A DNA stretch of 64,000 nucleotides from an uncultured Acetatifactor sp. (GTDB lineage: Bacteria > Bacillota > Clostridia > Lachnospirales > Lachnospiraceae). The notes below the pieces were generated by a model. That model was not told where the DNA came from, searched no databases, and worked only from the letters and a program-made list of their open reading frames with translations. Positions 1-7,599 of the stretch are shown piece by piece. Made by a program: the position numbers and the translations under genes. Numbering within the stretch: position 1 is the stretch's first letter; every line of letters starts with the position of its first letter. The stretch covers positions 1 through 64,000 of the forward strand of contig NZ_CAJUCP010000023.1 of NCBI RefSeq assembly GCF_910585425.1. Direction: 5' to 3'.

Positions 1-18
1 CAAAAAGTACACTTTTTG
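1..18. repeat. Perfect inverted repeat at window edge
   Basis: CAAAAAGTACACTTTTTG is two perfect 8-bp arms around AC. It lies about 50 bp upstream of the TnpB-like gene start and could be an operator, a hairpin or part of an element end. The left context is cut off by the window. Confidence 0.5.
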
Positions 19-66
19 GGAATCGCGCGTTATCATGTGTTTTTAGAGAGTAAAAGGAACTCCAAA

Positions 67-1434
67 ATGCCGTCAGACAAGGTATGCAAGACCGTCCACC
101 AGTACAGCAAGAGTCCGCTTTGTGCGGAGGATATGAAGAAGCTGCAGGAGATTGCGGCGGATTACGGCAAGGTGAAGCGTTATGTATACCAGAGGTACAG
201 CGGCATCGGAGGGCTGTCCAAGCTGTATCCCGGCTACACCGTCCAGAATGAGATGACGGAGAGCGGCCTGCGGGGAGAGCTGGGGCTGCCGTCGGTGTAC
301 TTCTACCTGGCTGTGTTCGATGCGCTGGGGGATATCAAAAGCCAGTGGGCCCGGACAAAATCCCGGGTGCTGCAATTGATTGGCAGGAACGAGGGTCTGA
401 CCGAGGAGGAGAAGCATTACCTCCGGTTCCTGTTGAAGGTGAACAACGCCTTTACCGCCGTGCTGAACCAGGAGCCCATCGTCCTGACCCGGGAGCTGCA
501 GAGGAAGCAGGAGGAACTGGCATCCAAAGTGGATACGGAAAAGCTCCACCGCTATCTGTGCAGACAGGTGCGGAAGTATCGGGTGAAAAGCAGGGAAACG
601 GATAAGGTGGAGACAGAGCCACAGGCTTCGGCGCAGCCTACATCGGGATTTTCCGTCGCGGAGCGAGCCTACCGCTACGGGGAGAAGGACGGCAACAGAG
701 GAATCTACATTTCCACCAAAGAGAACCGGAAGCGGGTCTTCGTGCCCCTGACAGACGGGAACCAGTACAAGCGTCAGCTTTATGTCAGACTGTATCCCCA
801 GGAAGGGAATGTTGAAATCATGACCGCGGTGGATGTGGCGGTGCGGGTTCATGAGGATTATGTGAACCGGATAGGACTGGCCATGGGGATGTTCACCATG
901 CTCACCACCCAGGAAGGGCATCATTATGGCGAGGAACTGGGCGCTCTGCAGACGGAATATGCCGAGTGGGTCAGGCAGCAGACCAGGAGCTATAACCGCA
1001 ACAGAGCCGATAACCCGGGGCGCAGGAAGTACAATGCCAGGAGACATCGGATGGAGGAGCGGCTCCACAGCTATATCAACCAGGAGCTGAACCGCTTCCT
1101 GCGCACAGAGAAGCCCCGGAGGATCTACATCGTCAGAATGCCCAGGCCAAAGGCGGGCGGCATCAACCGGAAAATCAACCATTCCGTGGCCATGTGGCAG
1201 AGAGGCTACATCCGCAGCCGCCTGGAACAGAAATGCAGAGAGCAGTCGGTGGAAATCGTGGAGGTGCTGGGGAAGGACATCAGCAATGAGTGCAGCAGCT
1301 GCGGCGCGGTGGAGCGCGGCGGCAGGAAGAAAGGGATTTTCCTATGCAATGCCTGCGGGTATTCGGCGGAGGAGAAGACGAATACTGCCAGGAACGTGCT
1401 GAAGCGGGGGATGGAAGGCAGGATTGTCAACTGA
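67..1434 (+). CDS. TnpB/OrfB-like RNA-guided protein, RuvC catalytic residues substituted (predicted nuclease-dead)
   Basis: A 455-residue protein of the IS605 OrfB/TnpB superfamily. Seen: an N-terminal helical region, a RuvC-like core from about residue 260, and a C-terminal zinc ribbon CSSCG...CNACG (C-x2-C-x15-C-x2-C) ending in NTARNVL, which matches TnpB NAAKNIL. Active TnpB has RuvC-I GIDLG, RuvC-II VED and RuvC-III DRDxN. Here these read GLAMG (D to A), YIVRM (E to V by alignment) and EEKTN (D to E), so all three acids are changed while the Zn ribbon is intact. Inference: a nuclease-dead guide-RNA-binding protein, like TldR repressors. No TnpA (Y1) gene is next to it. The start is placed at the ATG at 67, preceded by AAAGGA; the frame stays open upstream to base 1, so a longer N-terminus is possible. 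A structured non-coding region follows. It could also be a decaying transposon gene, but the frame is intact. Confidence 0.75.
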   Translation: MPSDKVCKTVHQYSKSPLCAEDMKKLQEIAADYGKVKRYVYQRYSGIGGLSKLYPGYTVQNEMTESGLRGELGLPSVYFYLAVFDALGDIKSQWARTKSRVLQLIGRNEGLTEEEKHYLRFLLKVNNAFTAVLNQEPIVLTRELQRKQEELASKVDTEKLHRYLCRQVRKYRVKSRETDKVETEPQASAQPTSGFSVAERAYRYGEKDGNRGIYISTKENRKRVFVPLTDGNQYKRQLYVRLYPQEGNVEIMTAVDVAVRVHEDYVNRIGLAMGMFTMLTTQEGHHYGEELGALQTEYAEWVRQQTRSYNRNRADNPGRRKYNARRHRMEERLHSYINQELNRFLRTEKPRRIYIVRMPRPKAGGINRKINHSVAMWQRGYIRSRLEQKCREQSVEIVEVLGKDISNECSSCGAVERGGRKKGIFLCNACGYSAEEKTNTARNVLKRGMEGRIVN

Positions 1435-1744
1435 TTTTTGGATAGATACTGACGATTCTGAAAACTTGCCAGGCAAACTGGCGCATGAGTAAAAGGTTCC
1501 GGGAATGATGGAGTAAAATTCATCTCGAGCTGCAGCAGCCCGAAGATTTTGCGCTTCACCACTTGGAAACATATGTCGGCCTGGAATATCGTCCCCACCA
1601 GGGAGGCGTTGGGACAGAAGCTTGTGCGCATAAAACATGAATGGGATCATAGGGATGACGATTCAGATGGATTCCGGCGGGGAGCCGGGGTTTTACCGGA
1701 CTGGAGCCACGCTCCGGGAGGACTGGAGAGTCTGTCCATGATAT

Positions 1745-1965
1745 AAAAAGCCGTGTCCACGGGCGCGGCGGACGGCATTAGAAGGCAGGAACCCTTTGGG
1801 CGGCTGCGGATTGGGTATGCCAGGATCCTGGGAACACAGCGCGGTACATACCGCAGGCCTGGAGCGCGGCTTCGGGCAACTGGACAGAAAGTCCGGGATG
1901 TGACGTACCAGGGAGCGAAGCGGCTTGACGCCGCATCATCCGGCGAGACGCTATGGATGACCAAT
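1745..1965 (+). ncRNA. Candidate structured RNA downstream of the TnpB-like gene (omega-RNA/guide-RNA-like)
   Basis: This part of the 827-nt gap after the TnpB-like gene has no convincing ORF but many consecutive hairpins. Examples are CCAGGATCCTGG (1820-1831), GCGGTACATACCGC (1841-1854), GGAC/GTCC (1882-1885/1891-1894), GCGGC/GCCGC (1920-1924/1930-1934) and TCATCC/GGATGA (1936-1941/1955-1960). TnpB guide RNAs are known to be transcribed from the 3' end of tnpB and its downstream flank, so position and structure fit. That it is a guide RNA is inference; ends and guide are not determined. It could also be structured transposon-end DNA. Confidence 0.4.
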
Positions 1966-1980
1966 ATACCTTATTTATAT

Positions 1981-2091
1981 TTAGGAACTGTCGGAAAATA
2001 ACTGCTGCAATTTCTGTGTGAAAAAGCCTTGAAACACAAGGAAAACGGCTTTCAACGCGCAGCAGTTAGTGGTAGACAATTCCTTAAGACC
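1981..2091. repeat. Nested palindromic element, left flank of glycan cluster
   Basis: An imperfect palindrome: TTAGGAACTGTC (1981-1992) faces GACAATTCCTTAAG (2078-2091). Inside it, TAACTGCTGC (1999-2008) pairs with GCAGCAGTTA (2059-2068), and an inner AAAGCC/GGCTTT stem encloses CCTTG-AAACA-CAAGG. Its left half recurs 19/20 at 26443-26462 and its right half 12/15 at 26504-26518, so a related element flanks the other side of the cluster. Confidence 0.55.
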
Positions 2092-2261
2092 GCCAGGATT
2101 TGCAAAGCTGTCCATAGTGAGCATATGTGGCCTGGGGTCTTTCGGTGTGGTTTGTTGCCATTTTCATTGACCTGCAGTGTACATTGTAAGTGGTGCTGTG
2201 GATTCTTCGGATAAGGACAGACGGAATCCTGTCAGGGAATCCGGCACAGGGAGAGGCGGAC

Positions 2262-4772
2262 ATGCGGAAAGCGCAGAAGCAGCAGGCGGAGGATTTCATA
2301 AAAATATTGGGAGAAGCCCATGACGAAATCCGGAAAGCCATTGAAAAAAAGAATATTTCCGCTGCCCTGAGCCTACTGGCGGACTGCCAGGACGGAGCCA
2401 TTGCGCTGGGAAACCTGATTGAAGCAGCGGAAGGGGAGGGCTTTGCCACGATTGCCCTGTTGGAGTCCTACTGTGAGCAGGTCTACCGGATTTACGGGGA
2501 ACTGGAGAAAGGGCAGCCGATTGCTGTCGGCAAAGCATATAAGAACCTGCGGCAGATGTTGTTCAAGATTGAGAGCAGCGTGAAGAACGATATCAGGATT
2601 CGGACAGAGGTGGTGTTCCTGCCTTACAAGGCTTCCATGTGGGACAGCCTGGAGAGCATCTGGAAGGCTGCGGATGAGGATCCGGACTGTGATGCCTATG
2701 TGATTCCGATTCCCTATTATGACAAGAATCCGGACGGGAGCTTCCGGGAGCTGCATTATGAGGGCGGGGAGTATCCGAAGGACGTGCCGGTGGTTTGGTA
2801 TGAGGATTACGATTTCGAGACGCGCAGGCCGGATATGGTATTCATACATAATCCTTATGATGAGTGTAATATTGTGACCAGCGTGCATCCTTTTTTTTAT
2901 TCGAAGAATTTGAAGAAGTTTACGGATAAGTTGGTATATGTGCCTTATTTTATATTGGGGGAGATTGATCCGGAGAATAAACAGGCATTGAAGGATATCG
3001 AGAAGTTCTGCCTGGTGCCGGGGGTGGCGTATGCGGATCAGGTGATTGTGCAGTCGGAGGATATGCGGCAGGCTTATGTCAATGTGCTGACGGAATTCAT
3101 GTCGGGGCAGGGGCGGAGCAGGGCTTATTGGGAGAAGAAGATACTGGGGCTGGGGTCGCCGAAGGTGGATAAGGTGCTGAGTACCCGGAAGGAGGATCTG
3201 GAGATTCCGGAGGAGTGGATGAAGGTTATCCGGAAGGCGGATGGGAGTTGGAAGAAGATTATTTTTTATAATACTACGGTGACGGCGCTGCTGCAGTATA
3301 ATGAGCAGTATTTGGTTAAGATGCGGGATGTATTCCGCATTTTTTATGAGAACCGCGATGAGGTGGCGCTGCTTTGGAGGCCGCATCCGTTGATGGAAGC
3401 TACCATAGAATCCATGCGCCAGGAGCTACGGGAGGAGTATGGAAAAATCGTAAAGATGTACAGGGAGGGACGCTGGGGGATTTATGACGACACTAGCGAT
3501 ATGGATCGGGCGGTCTGTTTAAGCGACGGGTATTATGGGGACGGGAGCAGCGTAGTATGGCTGTACAAAAGGACTGGAAAACCTGTTATGATTCAGAACG
3601 CATATTCGGTAATGGAGGACAACTATTCCCTTGCCATGGACAATATTGTGGAATATAAGGGAGAATGGTGGTTCCTTGCCTTAAAAGACAATAGCATCTA
3701 TAAGATGGAAAGGACGACTTTGAAGGCTACCCTCGTGAAACGGCTACCCTATGGGGCGGATTGCCTGGGAGACCATCCACAATATGGAAAGATTCATTTG
3801 TATCAAAACAAAATATTCGTAATACCGATGATTGGAGACGAAATTGCCGTATACGATATGGAAAAGGATGCAGTTCGTTATATAAGATATGGCAAAAGTG
3901 ACCCATGCAGAGGGACTGTATTTGCAGAAAAGATAGAATATGGGGGCAAGCTGTACCTGATTCCGTGCGGGTATGATTATATTGTGTGCATTGATTTGGA
4001 AACAGAACAGTTCAGGAATATTGCGGTGGGTGATGAGAAAGGGACATCTGTGCACAAAACGGTGGACGCATATGCATGGGGGAGCGTCTTTTGGGATGGG
4101 AAAAAGGCCATATTTACGAAGATAACGGACAATAAGCTGGTTTGCATGGATTTTGAGTCAGAGGCAAAAACGGTTTATGAATGTGGGCTGCTGGACGGAG
4201 GAGGCTCTGGGATATGCGGTGATGAGGATTGCATATGGATTGTTCCGAAGAAGGCAGACAAAATACTTTGTTGGGACAGACGCGAAAAGCGGCTGGAAAT
4301 ATATGACGAATTTCCGAACGGATATGAAGCAGGGGAGTGGAGCTTCTATAAGGTGCAGTTGGGCGATGAACTGTACCTGTTGCCAAGGGATGCGAACATG
4401 TGCATAGCGGTCAGTAAAGAAAATGGTACTATGCGAAAACTGGCAACAGGGAATGTGGATAGGGACAATGGAAACTTTTTTGATAGATACATGTATTTTG
4501 CCCATATCTGGAAAAGAGGACAGGAGGTATTACTGGTCTCTTCTTCAAAAGGGGAAGTATTTTGCTTTGGCGAAAAGGATAGTTACGGAGGGAAAATAGG
4601 CATCTGCCAGGACTGCGGAGAGAGTGTGTCATGGCAAGGGAGCGTGTATGAAAGGCAGAACAGATTAGATAATATTGCAAATTATGTAAACAGCAGGCTG
4701 CAATACAACAGAAAGGATATAAGGGAAAAAGCTGTCGGGCAGGCTGTTTTTGCAAGGATAATGGATATATGA
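2262..4772 (+). CDS. GT-B / CDP-glycerol glycerophosphotransferase-like protein with C-terminal beta-propeller
   Basis: 836 residues, first gene of the glycan cluster. Residues 1-100 are helical and charged. About 100-460 look like the GT-B fold of CDP-glycerol/CDP-ribitol glycerophosphotransferases: VVFLPYKASMWDS, VFIHNPYDECN, LLWRPHPLM, and a late YYGDGSSVV segment like the donor-site end of TagF-type enzymes. From about 465 to the end come repeated strand pairs with GEWWFLALKDNSIY-type blades, read as a six- to seven-bladed propeller, possibly for glycan or surface binding. The start at 2262 has GAGAGG upstream; a longer frame from 2190 lacks a ribosome site. It has a T8 tract at 2891-2898. 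The role (polyol-phosphate transfer or glycan binding) is inferred; later genes at 26.5-31.7 kb could supply a CDP-polyol donor. Confidence 0.6.
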   Translation: MRKAQKQQAEDFIKILGEAHDEIRKAIEKKNISAALSLLADCQDGAIALGNLIEAAEGEGFATIALLESYCEQVYRIYGELEKGQPIAVGKAYKNLRQMLFKIESSVKNDIRIRTEVVFLPYKASMWDSLESIWKAADEDPDCDAYVIPIPYYDKNPDGSFRELHYEGGEYPKDVPVVWYEDYDFETRRPDMVFIHNPYDECNIVTSVHPFFYSKNLKKFTDKLVYVPYFILGEIDPENKQALKDIEKFCLVPGVAYADQVIVQSEDMRQAYVNVLTEFMSGQGRSRAYWEKKILGLGSPKVDKVLSTRKEDLEIPEEWMKVIRKADGSWKKIIFYNTTVTALLQYNEQYLVKMRDVFRIFYENRDEVALLWRPHPLMEATIESMRQELREEYGKIVKMYREGRWGIYDDTSDMDRAVCLSDGYYGDGSSVVWLYKRTGKPVMIQNAYSVMEDNYSLAMDNIVEYKGEWWFLALKDNSIYKMERTTLKATLVKRLPYGADCLGDHPQYGKIHLYQNKIFVIPMIGDEIAVYDMEKDAVRYIRYGKSDPCRGTVFAEKIEYGGKLYLIPCGYDYIVCIDLETEQFRNIAVGDEKGTSVHKTVDAYAWGSVFWDGKKAIFTKITDNKLVCMDFESEAKTVYECGLLDGGGSGICGDEDCIWIVPKKADKILCWDRREKRLEIYDEFPNGYEAGEWSFYKVQLGDELYLLPRDANMCIAVSKENGTMRKLATGNVDRDNGNFFDRYMYFAHIWKRGQEVLLVSSSKGEVFCFGEKDSYGGKIGICQDCGESVSWQGSVYERQNRLDNIANYVNSRLQYNRKDIREKAVGQAVFARIMDI

Positions 4773-4781
4773 GGTACTGTG

Positions 4782-5777
4782 ATGGAAAAGATTATCGTGT
4801 TTGGTTTGGGGCAGGATTTTGAATGCAATAAGCGGTCTATTTTGCAAGCATTTGATGTCATTGCCTGCACGGATAGTTTTGTAGTTCCCAAAGAAGAATT
4901 CTGGAAAGGATGCTATATCCCGGCGGATGCAATAGGCAATCTGGATTTCGAGAAAATATTGGTATGCAGCAGAAAATACCAGGATGCCATAAAAGTGCAG
5001 CTGGTGAAGGCGGGTTTCCCGGAAGACCGTATCATCTATCTGGATTACCTGGAAAAGGACATCGTCAGTGCGGATTTCAAAGAGGTGATCCGGGACATGG
5101 AGCTGTACCGATTGGCTGCCACAGACAGCAGGTTCGTGATAGCGGAGGACTCCTTATGCCTGATTGCGGATGAAAAGCACAAGGAGGCAGGGACTCCATG
5201 CCATCATTATTTTGCACAGGATATTTGGGGGGGCAATAAGATATTCCGCAATGCCCCGGAACGCCATTATGACATCGGCTCAAGACTGGATGGCTTCATA
5301 GCGCATTTGCTTACGTTCCGTGAGGTATATTACATAGATATCCGTCCCTTGCCCTATGAGATACCGGGTCTGCATTTCGTGCAAGGCGACGCCACGATAT
5401 TGAGCGGAATGGAAGACGGCTCCATCGAAAGCCTGTCGTGCCTTCATGCAATGGAGCATTTCGGCCTTGGCAGATATGGGGACAAGATCGATCCGGATGC
5501 ATATCGGAAAGCGGCGGAAAGCATGCAGCGGGTCTTGAGGAAAGGGGGGCATCTGTACATCGGAGTCCCCATAGGGCCAGCAGACAGGCTGCTGTTCAAT
5601 GCCCACAGGATATTTTCTGTCCAGACAGTGCTGTCGCTATTTGAAGGGATGGCATTGCGGGATATTGCAATCGTGGAACCGGAAGGAGTGGCGGCAAAGC
5701 CAATCGGAGGACAGGATTATCAGGATATACAGGAAGATAGCTGTGGGCTGTTCGAATTTGTGAAAACTGCGGAATAG
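4782..5777 (+). CDS. DUF268-type protein with N-terminal Rossmann domain
   Basis: 331 residues. Residues 1-100 are a small Rossmann-like domain beginning KIIVFGLGQDF, of the type shared by nine proteins in this cluster. The C-terminal two thirds match the DUF268 family, which resembles SAM-dependent methyltransferases: YYIDIRPLP, LHFVQGDA, SCLHAMEHFGLGRYGD, LRKGGHLYIGVPIG. The exact reaction is not known. The start at 4782 follows GAGG closely (a GTG sits directly before it); the previous stop is 9 bp upstream. It contains a G7 tract at 5227-5233 inside the Trp-Gly-Gly codons, in frame here; gain or loss of one G would truncate the enzyme. Confidence 0.65.
   Translation: MEKIIVFGLGQDFECNKRSILQAFDVIACTDSFVVPKEEFWKGCYIPADAIGNLDFEKILVCSRKYQDAIKVQLVKAGFPEDRIIYLDYLEKDIVSADFKEVIRDMELYRLAATDSRFVIAEDSLCLIADEKHKEAGTPCHHYFAQDIWGGNKIFRNAPERHYDIGSRLDGFIAHLLTFREVYYIDIRPLPYEIPGLHFVQGDATILSGMEDGSIESLSCLHAMEHFGLGRYGDKIDPDAYRKAAESMQRVLRKGGHLYIGVPIGPADRLLFNAHRIFSVQTVLSLFEGMALRDIAIVEPEGVAAKPIGGQDYQDIQEDSCGLFEFVKTAE
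5227..5233 (+). repeat. Poly-G tract G7 (in frame)
   Basis: Seven G in the DUF268-type gene. One of eight G7/G8 tracts found within genes between 5.2 and 21.7 kb. Confidence 0.9.
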
Positions 5778-5827
5778 AGTTGCCAGGCTGATTGGCCGCA
5801 GAATTTGGAAAAAATAGGAGGGGCGGT

Positions 5828-6627
5828 ATGGATGACAGATTTTACGGAAAAAAGGAGACCTATGGGCTGTGGTATGAATTGTATAAAACGGCATTGCTGG
5901 GAATGAACATTGGGCTTGGGGGAGATATCCATTCCAGTGGAGAAGAAAACGTATGCGCTTTTTTGGACAAAAGGGGAAATGTAGAAACAATATTTGATGT
6001 AGGGGCAAACACAGGAGAATATACGAGGATGCTGGGCAGCTACTTCCAGGATGCCAGGATTCACTGCTTCGAGCCTGCAGGAGCGACGTTTTCCATATTG
6101 GCTGACAATATGCGCGATAATGACAATGTTGTCCTGAACAATTTTGGCATAAGCGATGAAAGGGGGGAAGGTGTCCTATATTATGACATGGAGACGTCAG
6201 GTCTGGCAAGTCTATATAAAAGACAATTGGATTATTTCAAGATAGATTTTTCAAAAAGCGAAAAGGTGCAGATTGAGACATTGGATGGTTATTGCGAAAA
6301 GAACCATATAGAGAAGATAGATTTCCTGAAGCTGGATATTGAAGGAAATGAATGGAACGCTTTGCGGGGGGGCAGAAGCTCCTTGGAAAGGGCTGCATAG
6401 GGGCAATCCAGATTGAATTCGGCGGCTGCAATATCGACTCACGAACATATTTTAGAGACTTTTGGAACTTGCTGCATGAAGATTATTCTGCCTATCGGAT
6501 TTTAAAGGATGGTCTTTGGGAAATAACGAATTACACAGAACGGTTGGAGTGTTTTTGTAATACCAATTACTTTTTTGCACATAAAAATCCTGAGCAGACT
6601 CAAGATAGAAAGAAGAATGGAAGATGA
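5828..6627 (+). pseudogene. FkbM-family methyltransferase, out of frame at a poly-G tract (possibly phase-OFF)
   Basis: SAM-dependent FkbM methyltransferases usually O-methylate sugars. Seen: IFDVGANTGEYTRML (SAM site), IHCFEPAG, and FLKLDIEGNEWNALRGG, the conserved family motif. As read, the frame runs from 5828 (good AGGAGGGG site) through a G7 tract at 6366-6372 and stops at 6400. Moving to the other frame continues as QKLLGKGCIGAIQIEFGG to a stop at 6625-6627, giving a normal ~266-residue enzyme, and the next gene's ATG overlaps that stop by 4 bp (ATGA). G8 would restore the frame. Both parts look well conserved, so this is either a switchable OFF state, a recent mutation or a homopolymer sequencing error. 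Confidence 0.8.
6366..6372 (+). repeat. Poly-G tract G7 at the frameshift of the FkbM gene
   Basis: The N-terminal and C-terminal frames of the methyltransferase meet exactly here. G8 (or G5) would join them. Confidence 0.9.
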
Positions 6628-7520
6628 TAGTCTTATTTTTGGAGGGTGGTTTGGGAAATCAGCTCTTTCAGTATGCTGCGGCGAGGACATTATCAAAATT
6701 ACGAGAGAATGATGATATTATCATTGATACTGACTTTTATAAGGGATTTGGGGATAGAAGATATGAGCTCAATAAATTCAGGTTTTCCGGTATTAGAATC
6801 GCATCAGAAAAAGACAAACAGAAAATGAAGTATAGGATCGCCAAAAAAAAGATAGATGCTTACAGACAAAGAATTACACCAAGTAGCGGAGATGACAATA
6901 GGAATCTGAATAATTTTTATAAGTCTATATTAGCTAAACAGGGAATTTATATTTGTGGTGGAACGGTGATAGGGGATACACGGCTTCCGCTAAATCTTAT
7001 AAAAAGGAAAGATATTTTTTTGTATGGATATTTTCAACATCCACGATTTAGACAGAATATTCAGGTAAAACTGAAGAATGTGAGTGTTGATATGAAGCTG
7101 TGGGAGAAAGATATTATATATGGGGAACATATTTGTGTACATATTAGATTAGGTGATTATGTGAATAATGATGATTATGAAGTATGCACAAAAGAATATT
7201 ACTATAGTGCTATAGAGTATATTGCCAGTATAGTAAAAAATCCTGTTTTCCATATTTTTTCGGATGATATAGAGACTATTAAGAAGGAGTTTCAATTTGC
7301 ATATCCGGTTGTCTATGAGAATGAAAAAGCAGCAAGTAAATGCCTGGTTAAAATGAGTTTGTGCAAGCATTTTGTTATCTCGAATAGTACATTTTCCTGG
7401 TGGGCACAGAGACTGAGCAAAAACAAAAATAAGATTGTAGTTGCACCAGGGAAATGGTATGGTGATGAGTCTATTCCTTTCTATTTATATGATAAGGCAT
7501 GGATAATAATGAAGCCTTGA
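6624..7520 (+). CDS. Alpha-1,2-fucosyltransferase-like glycosyltransferase (GT11)
   Basis: 298 residues, full length for GT11 (usually ~290-300), which transfers L-fucose from GDP-fucose to a galactose-type acceptor. Seen: N-terminal EGGLGNQLFQYAAA, the donor motif HIRLGDY near residue 174, and C-terminal ISNSTFSWWAQRLS, all typical. No signal peptide; cytoplasmic or membrane-associated. The ATG overlaps the restored stop of the FkbM gene. Base composition is clearly more AT-rich than the flanking housekeeping genes, suggesting acquisition. It has an A8 tract at 6843-6850. A second GT11 lies at 18187. No GDP-fucose synthesis genes are in the window. Confidence 0.85.
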   Translation: MIVLFLEGGLGNQLFQYAAARTLSKLRENDDIIIDTDFYKGFGDRRYELNKFRFSGIRIASEKDKQKMKYRIAKKKIDAYRQRITPSSGDDNRNLNNFYKSILAKQGIYICGGTVIGDTRLPLNLIKRKDIFLYGYFQHPRFRQNIQVKLKNVSVDMKLWEKDIIYGEHICVHIRLGDYVNNDDYEVCTKEYYYSAIEYIASIVKNPVFHIFSDDIETIKKEFQFAYPVVYENEKAASKCLVKMSLCKHFVISNSTFSWWAQRLSKNKNKIVVAPGKWYGDESIPFYLYDKAWIIMKP

Positions 7521-7599
7521 TATTGAGCAACAGATTGATTTATGCTGCACTTCAATGAAACTGTATAGCTTGAGGGTAAGGAATTGGAGAAGAGAGAAA

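Larger units (their letters stand above)
1435..2261. other. 827-nt non-coding gap between the TnpB-like gene and the glycan cluster
   Basis: No credible protein is seen on either strand; short frames lack ribosome sites and family resemblance. The gap holds the hairpin-rich segment 1745-1965 and a palindromic element at 1981-2091. The glycan cluster promoter must lie here or upstream, but no clear -35/-10 pair was recognised before 2262. Confidence 0.6.

Noticed and set aside
73..1182. 369-codon open frame opposite the TnpB-like gene
   Set aside because: Shadow of the TnpB-like gene; no recognised domain.
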